Shown here one piece after another: positions 31,915 through 41,078 of a stretch of DNA of 64,000 nt. The translations under genes and the position numbers were made by a program. The stretch comes from Neoarius graeffei. Its lineage: Eukaryota > Chordata > Actinopteri > Siluriformes > Ariidae. The DNA is taken from the NCBI RefSeq assembly GCF_027579695.1, contig NC_083592.1, forward strand, positions 32,867,714 through 32,931,713, given 5' to 3'. Numbering within the stretch: the first letter of the stretch is position 1; each line of letters opens with the position of its first letter. The notes under the pieces are model-generated. The model worked only from the letters and a program-made list of their open reading frames with translations, was not told the DNA's origin and did not search any database.

Positions 31915-32183
31915 AAACATCTGTGCTTTTTTAAAACATTTTTTACACATTTTAAACATCTGTGCTTTTTGAAAACATCTTTTTTACACATTTTAAACAT
32001 CTGTGCTTTTTTAAAACATCTTTTTTTACACATTTTAAACATCTGTGCTTTTTGAAAACATCTTTTTTACACATTTTAAACATCTGTGCTTTTTGAAAAC
32101 ATCTTTTTTACACATTTTAAACATCTGTGCTTTTTTAAAACATCTTTTTTTACACATTTTAAACATCTGTGCTTTTTGAAAAC
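31915..32183. repeat. 41-bp minisatellite, second block
   Basis: Continuation of the same array after the SINE, cut at TTTGAAAAC by the DIRS element. Confidence 0.9.
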
Positions 32184-32392
32184 GCTGGTTACGAATGTAA
32201 CCGTGGTTCTATGAATAGTGGAAGACCGCCAGAGGCAGTTCTTATAGTGGAATATCATGCGCTCGCGCATGGCAACGAGAACTTATTGATTTGTTGTCAT
32301 CTCGTGACGTCATGACGCCCAATGTAACAAAACCTGTAAACGAGTCATGATCTGTCTTAATGGTCATTCTCGCAATTCCGAGTGACCCAAGA

Positions 32393-32491
32393 CTCTGGCG
32401 GTCTTCCACTATTCATAGAACCACGGTTACATTCGTAACCAGCGTTCTATTTCATACTTCCAGACCGCCAGAGGCAGTTCTTATAGTGGAA
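32393..32491. repeat. DIRS internal complementary region
   Basis: The junction AACCAGC / GTTCTATTT at 32443/32444 joins the complements of the two element tips. In the accepted model it templates closure of the DIRS circle. Confidence 0.9.
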
Positions 32492-32585
32492 GACTTATAC
32501 AACCAAGTCACAAGGAATAACACACTCCAGTCAGTCCTTCAATTGAACTCAAAACCTTTATTGATAAACAATGCATGCATCACAC

Positions 32586-35420
32586 CTAGACATCACTAGG
32601 GAGCAAAGCTGAAGAAACTGGTGGAAGTGGCACCACATTCACACGGTAAAACCTGGAAAAGGTACACGGTGATGACCAAGTAGCCGCAGAACAGATATCA
32701 ACAAGAGAAATTCCTCTTAATGCAGCCCAAGATGTCGCAACAGCACGCGTTGAGTGGCATCTTGCAGAAGCAGGAGCTGTTTTATCAGCAAAGCGGTAGG
32801 CACTGGTAATGGCCTCCGAAACCCAGTGTGCCAGTCTCTGTTTTGAAAGGGGTGCTCCTTTCCCACACTCCCCAAAACGGATAAACAACTGGTCTGTTTT
32901 TCGCCACTGAGCAGTCTGAGAAACATACTGGCGCAAAGCACGCACCGGACACAGTTCAGAGCGGGGCTCATCATCAGGGCGGAATGCCGCCAGAACAATC
33001 GGCTGATTAGCAAACTGAGGGGAAAGCACCTTTGGTAGAAAAGCAGGATTAGGCCATAATGTCACCTGACTGTCTTCTGGTCCCCAACGCATACACTGAG
33101 CACTAACAGAAAGAGCATGAAGTTCACTAACTCTCTTGGTAGAAGTGATAGCCAACAAGAACGCAGTCTTGATAGAAAGCCACTTAATCTCTGCCTGCTC
33201 TAAAGGCTCGAATGGTGGAGAACACAATCCATTCAGAACAGTGTGCAAGTCCCAAGAAGCACAATCCGTTCGCGGGCGCGGGTGTAGTCGTTGGGCACCC
33301 TTCATAAAAGCTACCACTAACTTGTGAGCACCCAATGAAACCCCTTCAGTTGGTGCCCTGTAGGCAGCCAGTGCTGCGACATATACTCTCAAGGTGGCAG
33401 GAGAGCGACCATTATCCAGCAGATGTTGAAGAAAATCAAGAATTGTTACCACAGGACATTCAAGGGGGTTCAAAGAATGAGTAGTGCACCAGGTAGTGAA
33501 AAGCTTCCATCTGTTTTCATACATTGTCCTAGTAGATTGAGCACGAGCATTCAGAACAGTGTGCCTAACCCCTTCTGAACAGTCCATGACACTTTGGTTC
33601 CCCCCAGTGGCCAAACCCAGAGTTTCAGCCTGTCTGGACAAGGGTGCCAGAGCTGCCCCTCCATTTGGGACAGAAGATCCTTCCTCATTGGCAATGGCCG
33701 GGGAGGCCCCACGGTTAGAGTCAGTAGTAAGTGAAACCAAGGCATGCTCGGCCATCTGGGCGCTACCAAGAGCACCCTGTGGCCCATTTCCCGTACTCGA
33801 TTGAGCACACCCCAGATCAGTGGAATAGGTGGGAACGCAAACAGTAGCACATCCGGCCACTCGTGAGTCAGAGCATCCCTGCCCAGTGACTCCGGTTCTG
33901 CCATCTCTGCATACCACAGAGGGCAATGTGTTGTCTCCTTGGACGCGAACAAGTCTACTGTCGCTGTGCCATAAGTGTTCCAAATTTTCTGCACAACCTC
34001 CTTGTGCAAGTGCCAGTCTCCTGCCCTCTGTCTCCTCCGGGACAGTGCATCGGGCACCACATTGAGGTGACCTGGAATGTGTGTTGCACGGAGGGAGAGG
34101 AAACGTGTTTCTGCCCAAGTCAGGAGTGCCTGTGTCAGACGAAGAGAGGGAAGGGACCTTGTGCCTCCCTGGTGATTTATGTGAAACACCACAGAGGTGT
34201 TGTCTGTCCTCACCATCACATGTTTTCCCCTCAGAACACTCTCGAAATGCTTGAGAGTCAGGAAAACAGCTTGTAGTTCGAGAACATTGATATGGCAGCG
34301 TTTCATGTGAGGATCCCATTGACCGCTTACCCCCTGATGTTGCCACACCCCTCCCCAGCCTGTGAGAGAGGCATCCGTTGTGATTACCTCCCTGCGAGCG
34401 GGGGGTGGGCCCATTTGGACTCCAGACCGTAGGAAGTCTTCCTGTTTCCATCGCTGGAGGTGCAAGCTGCAGCTCCTTGTCATCTGTACCAAGGTATACC
34501 GGTTGTGAACCGATGACAGGCGCAGCTCTATCAGCCACCATTGAAACGGCCGTAGGTACAGTAGGCCAAACTGAACGACTGTGGTTGCTGCTGTAAGCAG
34601 TCCCGCCAGTCTTAGAAGCTGAATGTATGAGATCCTGCGTCCTGGACGAACTTTTGTCAGGGCATGCTGAATCGCCAACCGTCTGGCTTTGGTGAGAGTG
34701 GCCCGCATGGTCCTGGAGTCTAAGTGCATGCCGATGAAATTCACTGATTGGGCAGGAGTTAGGCAGCTCTTCTCCCAATTCACCTTGAAGCCAAGCTCTG
34801 TGACATGACGCAAAAGGCGGCTGGTGTCCGCCATCGCTTGTTCCGGGGTTGCTGCACATAGCAGCCAGTCGTCCAAGTACGGCAGGACTAACATGCCTTC
34901 CGCTTGGAGAGGTTCCAGTGCAGCCTGGACGCACTTTGTGAACACCCGGGGGGCTAGAGAGAGTCCAAATGGAAGAACTCTGTATTGGTAGGCCTTGTGT
35001 TGAAAACTGAAACGGAGAAACTACCTGTGCTCCTCTGCAATGGGCACATGGAAATAGGCCTCCTTTAAGTCTATCGTCACAAACCATGTGCCTGGTTCTA
35101 TGGCTCGAACAACATCCATAGTGCGCAACATCCGGAAAGGTAAACGCTTGAGGAACCTGTTTACATGTCTTAAATCTAGGATGGGCCTGAACCCGCCATC
35201 CTTTTTTGGAACTAGAAAATAACGGGAGTAGAGACCCTCCACCTGAACTTGGGGGTCTACCTCCTCTATGGCGCCTTTCTGCAGTAACTGCTGAACTTCT
35301 GCAGTAAGCGCTAGAACTTGCCCTGGGTCCTTTACTGCCGTAGGACAAACGCGGGCACAAGGTTGTGGTCGACAGCGAAACTGTAGGCGGTAACCTTTTT
35401 CGAGCGTCTCGAGAAGCCAC
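32586..35420 (-). CDS. DIRS tyrosine recombinase ORF (recombinase in the last third)
   Basis: An open frame of 944 codons. The last about 320 residues, downstream of the RT stop, form the recombinase: an SAM-like N-terminal domain (RTMYENRWKLFTTWC ... LRVYVAALAAYR), the first catalytic Arg in ITSTKRVSELHAL, the HxxR box in RCHSTRAVATSW, and the nucleophile Tyr in TFSRFYRV. It would cut and rejoin the circular DNA intermediate during integration. The first about 620 residues overlap RT/RNase H in another frame and are Ser/Pro/Arg/Gly-rich without a recognised fold; whether they are translated is unknown. A later internal start near 33.55 kb is possible. Confidence 0.85.
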   Translation of the reverse strand: MASRDARKRLPPTVSLSTTTLCPRLSYGSKGPRASSSAYCRSSAVTAERRHRGGRPPSSGGGSLLPLFSSSKKGWRVQAHPRFKTCKQVPQAFTFPDVAHYGCCSSHRTRHMVCDDRLKGGLFPCAHCRGAQVVSPFQFSTQGLPIQSSSIWTLSSPPGVHKVRPGCTGTSPSGRHVSPAVLGRLAAMCSNPGTSDGGHQPPFASCHRAWLQGELGEELPNSCPISEFHRHALRLQDHAGHSHQSQTVGDSACPDKSSSRTQDLIHSASKTGGTAYSSNHSRSVWPTVPTAVSMVADRAAPVIGSQPVYLGTDDKELQLAPPAMETGRLPTVWSPNGPTPRSQGGNHNGCLSHRLGRGVATSGGKRSMGSSHETLPYQCSRTTSCFPDSQAFRECSEGKTCDGEDRQHLCGVSHKSPGRHKVPSLSSSDTGTPDLGRNTFPLPPCNTHSRSPQCGARCTVPEETEGRRLALAQGGCAENLEHLWHSDSRLVRVQGDNTLPSVVCRDGRTGVTGQGCSDSRVAGCATVCVPTYSTDLGCAQSSTGNGPQGALGSAQMAEHALVSLTTDSNRGASPAIANEEGSSVPNGGAALAPLSRQAETLGLATGGNQSVMDCSEGVRHTVLNARAQSTRTMYENRWKLFTTWCTTHSLNPLECPVVTILDFLQHLLDNGRSPATLRVYVAALAAYRAPTEGVSLGAHKLVVAFMKGAQRLHPRPRTDCASWDLHTVLNGLCSPPFEPLEQAEIKWLSIKTAFLLAITSTKRVSELHALSVSAQCMRWGPEDSQVTLWPNPAFLPKVLSPQFANQPIVLAAFRPDDEPRSELCPVRALRQYVSQTAQWRKTDQLFIRFGECGKGAPLSKQRLAHWVSEAITSAYRFADKTAPASARCHSTRAVATSWAALRGISLVDICSAATWSSPCTFSRFYRVNVVPLPPVSSALLPSDV

Positions 35421-35692
35421 TCGTTGGAAGTTATTTCTCTCCAGCGCTGAATATGGACCACTGAAAAATGAGTCGCCGTCAACCCCAGGCAGTCAGCGCC
35501 GTCTGCTCGCTGGTTCATTGGCTTTGGGGGGGCGCTGGCGTGGAGGTTGCCATGCAGGCCAGGGGCGTGAGCGTTGGTTCGAAGCGCCATGATGGGCCAA
35601 GTGTGTAGGCCTGGCGTACTGGCCACGGAAGAACCTGTTAGGACTGCGTGCTGGCACCGGCTGTGGGGGAGCCTGGCGGTTCGGACGTACAC
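33551..35692 (-). pseudogene. DIRS reverse transcriptase-RNase H, one in-frame TAG
   Basis: One frame from 35692 to 33551. Seen: RT fingers with YFLVPKKDGGFRPILDLRHV; motif A FVTIDLKEAYFHVPI; then a TAG at 35023-35021; then the rest of RT with motif C VLPYLDDWLL; RNase H with TTDASLTGWGGVW, LELQAV, RTDNTSVVFHINHQ and HLNVVPDALSR; and a C-terminal DLFAS...FAFPPIP domain typical of DIRS proteins (sometimes described as methyltransferase-like). Apart from that single stop both halves are open. The stop sits between RT motifs A and B, so without suppression the enzyme is dead. Overlaps the recombinase frame over most of its length. Confidence 0.85.
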
Positions 35693-37064
35693 TTACTCGA
35701 GGGTCGTCAAAGCCTGAACGCCGTGCAGCATGCTGAGAGCGTGACTCTGTAACCCGTACTCTTCTTTCCAGGGCCTCCTGTGCGGCTGGCCCGAACAGGT
35801 GGCCCGGTGTAAGCGGCAATTGGCGCAGGTTGTTACGACAAGCTTCTGGTAAGGACGACTGTGCTAGCCACACTTGGCATCTGGCATGAGCAAGGAGGCC
35901 CAGAGCCCTCCCACAATCACTAGCCATTGCACCAAGAGCTTGAAGGGAAGCATCCAGCAGACCAGAGACAGAGTCATCTGTGGAAGTGGAATCCAAGGTA
36001 GCATGTAAAGCCGACAGAAGATGGCCCATAGAATTGCCAATACGGCCCAACCTGGCAACTGTGTTGTAGGTTTTGACCAGTGCATTGTCAGTGCGCCTGC
36101 ACTCCTTATTGGGGCATCGCACGTCCGGACGTAGGGCTTCATCTGGTGATACAATGAGGGATGCCACACAGGGCTCTAATGCTGGCATTGAGCCAAGGCC
36201 AGTAGTATCTGGTGCAGACATATCAGATAGCATGCGTGCAACACGATCAGGCCGGAATGAAAGAGCTGATCGGAAAGCTGCAGACACGACCTCTGTAAAG
36301 TCCTTACAATGTGGAATAATCACCTCTTTTGAGCCAGGTACAGAGTGACACAAGAGGTTGGTAGGGCCTGACTGAGCATTTGGAACATCCAAATTCAACT
36401 TTGCAAGCGCCATTTTAATGTTACCACGCATTGACATAGCAACAGAGGCTCCGCTCTCTGATTCAGATCCACTGCCACTTACTGTGTACAAGGAGGATGG
36501 CCGAGACGGTTGTTGTGCTACATGAGCCTGCTGATCATTGCTCTCCAAAAGGAGAGAGTCAGTCGCTGCCAGTGAAATTGCATCGCTCTCTTCTGGTTCC
36601 ACATTAGGTGGATGCTCAGTTAAAAGAGGAACGTGAGCATTGAGATGCGTTGCATTGTCCGTCTGATCCATTCTATCATTAACCGCTGACATAGTAGGAC
36701 CTGATAAAAGCGCCTGTAGTCTTTGTACAGTTGTAGTAAGCTCGTCCATGCGCTTCGCTAGCTTACTAGAAGAAGCACGTCGCTTCAGTTTCCGATGCTC
36801 CTCAACATCCGGACGTTTACGTTTAGTCCCGTGAGTATCAACTGCAGCAGGAGTTAAAAGCTCCGATGCGCTCGGAGAGATGCTAGCAAGACGCTGCTGG
36901 CGGAGCTCGAATGGCATAATGCTACAATCGGGGCAAGGATTAGATAACGCATCTTCCAGATGCTGTAGTCCCAAGCAGGATGGGCAGCGATCATGCCCAT
37001 CTAACATATCCATCCCAGCATAGCACTGCGTACAGAGAGCAGGGTGATCCATATCCACGAACAA
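35493..37064 (-). CDS. DIRS Gag-like protein
   Basis: 523 residues. It starts with a Cys-rich segment, CTQCYAGMDMLDGHDRCPSC, then CPDC, resembling a zinc-binding head, followed by a basic stretch TKRKRPDVEEHRKLKRR, a predicted coiled segment, an acidic Ser-rich middle and an Arg/Pro-rich C-terminus. This arrangement fits the first ORF of DIRS elements, the putative nucleic-acid-binding capsid-like protein. The exact start (the first Met or the one four codons later, before DHPALC) is open. The end overlaps the start of the RT frame by about 200 bases. No internal stop. Confidence 0.75.
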   Translation of the reverse strand: MFVDMDHPALCTQCYAGMDMLDGHDRCPSCLGLQHLEDALSNPCPDCSIMPFELRQQRLASISPSASELLTPAAVDTHGTKRKRPDVEEHRKLKRRASSSKLAKRMDELTTTVQRLQALLSGPTMSAVNDRMDQTDNATHLNAHVPLLTEHPPNVEPEESDAISLAATDSLLLESNDQQAHVAQQPSRPSSLYTVSGSGSESESGASVAMSMRGNIKMALAKLNLDVPNAQSGPTNLLCHSVPGSKEVIIPHCKDFTEVVSAAFRSALSFRPDRVARMLSDMSAPDTTGLGSMPALEPCVASLIVSPDEALRPDVRCPNKECRRTDNALVKTYNTVARLGRIGNSMGHLLSALHATLDSTSTDDSVSGLLDASLQALGAMASDCGRALGLLAHARCQVWLAQSSLPEACRNNLRQLPLTPGHLFGPAAQEALERRVRVTESRSQHAARRSGFDDPRVSVRPNRQAPPQPVPARSPNRFFRGQYARPTHLAHHGASNQRSRPWPAWQPPRQRPPKANEPASRRR

Positions 37065-37169
37065 CGCAGAGCCAACACGACGGTTATGTTGTTAAGTGGA
37101 CAAGGCCAGAGAGCCAGTCGGCTATGGAGGCAACCGCTCCCGAGGGTTAGCCTACTCTTACTCAACCAA

Positions 37170-37362
37170 CGAGGGAACCCTGGAAACCAAGAGGTACTCG
37201 TTGGGAAGATAATTCACCAGGCGAGGGAACCTTGGAACCCAACAGGTACTCGCCGGTAAAGGTAGATTCAAAGTAAATAACTTACCTGATAAAATTCAAT
37301 CAGAGTGTTGCAAGTGTGTCTGTATCACCGAACGAGGGAACTTTGGGCAACCAAAGTACTCG
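37170..37362. repeat. Three hairpin repeats in the DIRS leader
   Basis: Copies at 37170-37200, 37222-37252 and 37333-37362, each starting CGAGGGAA and ending GTACTCG. The third folds perfectly: CGAG and CTCG pair outside, ACTTTGG and CCAAAGT inside, around GCAA. The others keep the outer pairing with changed inner bases. They lie between the right terminus and the Gag start, that is in the transcript leader. Function unknown. Confidence 0.7.
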
Positions 37363-37635
37363 CCGGTTAACTCCAATCCAGTTCGCAGACAACAGCTAGG
37401 TGGGGAAGCAATTAGCTAAGCCCAATAGAAAAAGCTGTCGAAGTCCACAAAAATAGTTCTCTGCCTTGCGAGAATGAAAAAGAGACAGATCATGACTCGT
37501 TTACAGGTTTTGTTACATTGGGCGTCATGACGTCACGAGATGACAACAAATCAATAAGTTCTCGTTGCCATGCGCGAGCGCATGATATTCCACTATAAGA
37601 ACTGCCTCTGGCGGTCTGGAAGTATGAAATAGAAC

Positions 37636-38165
37636 ATCTTTTTTTTTACACATTTACTGTAAAACATATGAGCTTTTTGAAAACATCTTTTTTACACATT
37701 TTAAACATCTGTGCTTTTTGAAAACATCTTTTTTACACATTTTAAACATCTGTGCTTTTTGAAAACATCTTTTTTACACATTTTAAACATCTGTGCTTTT
37801 TGAAAACATCTTTTTTATACATTTAAAACATATGAGCTTTATTAAAACATCTTTTTTTACACATTTAAAACATATGAGCTTTATTAAAACATCTTTTTTT
37901 ACACATTTTAAACATCTGTGCTTTTTTAAAACATCTTTTTTACACATTTTAAACATCTGTGCTTTTTGAAAACATCTTTTTTTACACATTTAAAACATAT
38001 GAGCTTTATTAAAACATCTTTTTTACACATTTTAAACATCTGTGCTTTTTGAAAACATCTTTTTTACACATTTAAAACATATGAGCTTTATTAAAACATC
38101 TTTTTTTTACACATTTTAAACATCTGTGCTTTTTTAAAAAAAAAAATCTTGTTTTACACATTTTA
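37636..38165. repeat. 41-bp minisatellite, third block
   Basis: Continuation of the array right of the DIRS element, enriched in the AAAACATATGAGCTTTATT variant, ending at the transposase fragment of the hAT. Confidence 0.9.
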
Positions 38166-38352
38166 AACACCTCATAGCATCGTTAGCTAGCACCTCTTGG
38201 CAGACAACACACTGTGGCAGTGGAGCATCTTCAGATCCAGTCCATGAAAATCCAAACTTTAAATAATCGTGGTCATACTTCCTTCTTTTTTTGCTTGGCC
38301 CAGACTCTGTCTCCTCACCCATTGTAGCTTTAGGTACTAAAAATCGATCCAT
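38166..38352 (-). pseudogene. ZBED5-type hAT transposase N-terminal fragment
   Basis: From ATG 38352 on the minus strand it reads MDRFLVPKATMGEET, then KKRRKYDHDYLKFGFSW, then GSEDAPLPQCVVCQEVLAND. This matches the start of hAT transposases of the ZBED5/Buster type, with the first Cys pair of the zinc finger. It passes directly into the tandem array, so everything after about residue 62 is lost. Confidence 0.75.
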
Positions 38353-40638
38353 TTTGTCTCTGGCAAAGGCTAGCTGAAGTTCGCTAAATGTCCGCAATAG
38401 TAACTTATTCTGTTTTATTTTTCCTGACGTTGCGCCCCCTAGGGGAGGCGCACCCCACACTTTGAAAAGCCCTGGTCTAGCGCTTTTAACAATAAAAATT
38501 GTCGCAAAGCAGCTTTACAGAATTTGAACAACTTAAAACATGAGCTAATTTTATCCCCAATCTATCCCCAACGAGCACGCCTGTGGCGATGGTGGCAAGG
38601 AAAAACTCCCTCAGACGACACGAGGAAGAAACCTCGAGAGGAACCAGACTCAAAAGGGAACCCATCCTCATTTGGGCAACAACAGACAACATAACTATAA
38701 CATTAACAGTCCTAGCAAAGTCAGCTTCGTTGATGCTATAAACCCCCCCACCAACGGAAACCCGAGCGCAAAACCGTTCACGACAACCGCAATCCCAAAG
38801 TCAGCAAGTCAACCACAGTCCCAAAGTCAGCAAGTCAACTGCAGTCCTAAAGTCAGCAAGTCAACTGCAATCCCCAGCCACAAAAACACCACTGCAAGAG
38901 TCCAGAGCGTCCTCCAGGCGCGACCCCCAACTGTCCACATGGGGCCGCCCTCCACAGGAGCGATGCGATGAGACTCCAACCAGACATAGGGCACCAGGAT
39001 GGATCAGGCAGGTCCGAGGAGCAGAAGAGGCCAGCATCTCGATCCCAGGACTGACATGTAACTCAGAGGGACAGATTTTTTTTTTTTTGGGGGGGGAGAA
39101 GAGAGAGAAAACACAGGTTGTTAGGTATGCCCAATGTCACCTGAATAAGTAGAAACAGTATACATATTGCACTGAGTACAAGCAGGGACTCCGGTAACTA
39201 ACTATGACAGCATAACTAAAAGGGGAGAGCTAGAAGGTAACACAGGCATGAGGGAGCCCTGGGACATAAAGCAGCCAGCCACTACACCGTCAACAAACTC
39301 GAGTGAGCAAGCGAGTGGGGGACTGACAGCATCCATACATCCCAGTTTACCAAAACACTCTATGTCTGAGGACCCTCCAGATCTACACCTTTACCTCATA
39401 AACACCATTAACAAAAGGCTTGACTAAACAGATATGTTTTCAGCCTAGACTTAAACACTGACACTGTGTCTGATTCCCGAACACTACTTGGAAGGCTGTT
39501 CCATAACTGTGGGGCTTTGTAAGAAAAGGCTCTGCCTCCTGATGTAGCCTTCACTATATGAAGTACCAGCAGATAGCCTGCACCTTTTGATCTAAGTAGG
39601 TGGGACTTCATCAAGGATCTGCTTTGAGTCCTTTTTTGTTTGCCATAGTGATGAATAGCTTGACAGACGAAGTGAGGCAAGAGTCACCATGGAACATGAT
39701 GTTTGTGGATGATATTGTGATATGTGGTGAAAGTAGAAAGGAGGTTGAGTTGGGTTTGGAGAGATGGAGGTATGCAGTGGAACGAAGAGGAATGAAGGTG
39801 AGCAGTAGCAAAACAGAATACATGTGCATCAATGAGAATGAGGATGAGAGTGTAGTGAAGATGCAAGGAGTAGACATAAAGAAAGTTGGTGAAGTCAAGT
39901 ACCTGGGGTCAACTGTGCAGGAAAATGGGGGCTGCGATAGTGAGGTGAGAAAGAGAGTGCAGGCAGGGTGGAGCAGTTGGAGAAGGATTTCAGGAGTCAT
40001 TTGTGATAGGAAAGTCCCAGCAAAAGTGAAAAGTAAGATGTATAAGACAGTAGTGAGACCAGCTGTGATGTATGGATTGGAGACCGTACCCTTAACGAAG
40101 AGACAGGAGGCAAAGTTGGAGGTGGCGGAGTTGAGGATGTTAAGGTTTGCGATGGGAGTGACAAGGTTGGACAGGATAAGGAACGAGCACATCAGAGGGA
40201 CAGCACATGTGGAGAGCTTGGGAATTAAGCTAAGAGAGATGAGACTGAGATGGTATGGGCACATCCTGAGAAGAGATGCAGAGCATGTTGGAAGGAGCAT
40301 GTTGGGGATGGACCTGCCAGGCAAACAAAAACGAGGAAGGCCAAAGAGGAGATACATGGATGTGGTGAGAGAGGACATGAAAGTGGCAGGTGTGGTAGAG
40401 AAGGATGCGGAAGACAGAGAGCAATGGAGACGAAAGATCCGCTGTGGTGACCCCTAATCGGGAGCAGCCAAAAGAAGAAGAAGAAAAAGAAGAGGATTAT
40501 AATAAAGCAAAGATCAAGAAAATGAGGATATCATATAGGCCTACACATAGACAGCAACATAAACAATATAAAGTAAGTTAATTTTATTTATAGAGCGCAT
40601 TTAAAACAATGCCCGCTGACCAAACTGCTGTACAAAGT

Positions 40639-41023
40639 CTCATCTCATCTCATCTCATTATCTGCAGCCGCTTTATCCTGTTCTACAGGGTCGCAGGCAA
40701 GCTGGAGCCTATCCCAGCTGACTACGGGAGAAAGGCGGGGTACACCCTGGACAAGTCGCCAGGTCATCACAGGGCTGACACATAGACACAGACAACCATT
40801 CACACTCACATTCACACCTACGGTCAATTTAGAGTCACCAGTTAACCTAACCTGCATGTCTTTGGACTGTGGGGGAAACCGGAGCACCCGGAGGAAACCC
40901 ACGCGGACACGGGGAGAACATGCAAACTCCGCACAGAAAGGCCCTCGCCGGCCACGGGGCTCGAACCCAGGACCTTCTTGCTGTGAGGTGACAGCGCTAA
41001 CCACTACACCACCGTGCCACCCA
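40639..41023 (-). mobile_element. tRNA-derived SINE, family A, copy 5
   Basis: Full-length minus-strand copy flanked by the perfect duplication CTGTACAAAGT (40628-40638 and 41024-41034). The site it hit, with TTTATAGAGCGCATTTAAAA, itself looks like another short repeat. Confidence 0.93.
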
Positions 41024-41078
41024 CTGTACAAAGTGCTATAAATAATCAGTATACATAAATCAACGCCAGGGGGAAGTT

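Larger units (their letters stand above)
32184..37635 (-). mobile_element. DIRS-type tyrosine-recombinase retrotransposon
   Basis: 5,452 bp, coding on the minus strand. Inverted terminal regions pair about 32215-32361 with 37487-37605. An internal complementary region at 32393-32491 contains the reverse complement of the left tip (32184-32234) joined to that of the right tip (37588-37635), the diagnostic DIRS layout for circular replication. The order on the minus strand is leader, Gag-like ORF, RT/RNase H ORF, overlapping recombinase ORF. The host array reads straight through GAAAAC / ATCTTT on the two sides, with no target duplication, as expected for recombinase insertion. Confidence 0.92.
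27250..38474. mobile_element. hAT element whose interior is a minisatellite
   Basis: The ends are CGGGGGTTTTCAAAGTGTGG at the left and CAGGGCTTTTCAAAGTGTGG (reverse complement) at the right. Flanks GTCTACTG (27242-27249) and GTCTAGCG (38475-38482) fit an 8-base duplication with two changes. A transposase N-terminal fragment remains near the right end; the rest is the 41-bp tandem array plus later insertions. Confidence 0.75.
27226..39597 (-). mobile_element. 5'-truncated Rex1/L2-like LINE 3' end (itself split)
   Basis: On the minus strand, coding for a LINE C-terminus (39597-39408, with RAFSYKAPQLWNSLPSSVRE then KSRLKTYLFSQAFC and stop), followed by the 3' UTR (39407-38475) and, after an interruption, its last bases (27249-27226), ending ATAAACTTGACTTG. 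The host LINE resumes in frame on both sides with an AGGT overlap, a 4-base duplication. The UTR contains the GCGCTTTTAACAATAAAAAT and GCAAAGCAGCTTTACAGAAT text common in fish genomes. Confidence 0.78.
26995..40457 (+). pseudogene. LINE reverse transcriptase, 5'-truncated and split
   Basis: The left part reads RCVFVDLEKAYNRMLRDELW, the RT motif A region with the catalytic Asp, and stops at FKVK. The right part resumes in the same sense with GLHQGSALSPFLFAIVMNSL (motif B), FVDDIVICGES (motif C with the Asp pair), the thumb, and a C-terminal tail GRPKRRYMDVVREDM to WRRKIRCGDP before a stop at 40455-40457. The endonuclease domain is missing (5' truncation). The right part is open for 285 codons, so decay is slight; the break comes from the later insertion at 27226-39597. 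Confidence 0.87.
26983..40495 (+). mobile_element. 5'-truncated LINE split by a nested 12.4-kb insertion
   Basis: A non-LTR retrotransposon on +, with coding parts at about 26995-27225 and 39602-40457 and a (GAA)n-like tail at 40471-40495. It is flanked by a perfect 16-base duplication, ATTATAATAAAGCAAA (26967-26982 and 40496-40511), so both halves belong to a single insertion of roughly 1.1 kb now stretched to 13.5 kb. The clade looks RTE-like but is not certain. Confidence 0.9.

Noticed and set aside
27739..32270. Many minus-strand ORFs rich in KCVKKD / QMFKMCKK text
   Set aside because: They are translations of the 41-bp minisatellite, which is not a multiple of three and changes frame every unit; no start context or conservation argues for a protein.
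35864..36169. Minus-strand ORF inside the DIRS Gag region
   Set aside because: A shadow frame with no motif; the Gag-like frame covers the same bases.
39611..40378. 255-codon minus-strand ORF opposite the LINE
   Set aside because: It is the antisense shadow of the LINE RT, whose plus-strand frame carries the conserved RT motifs.
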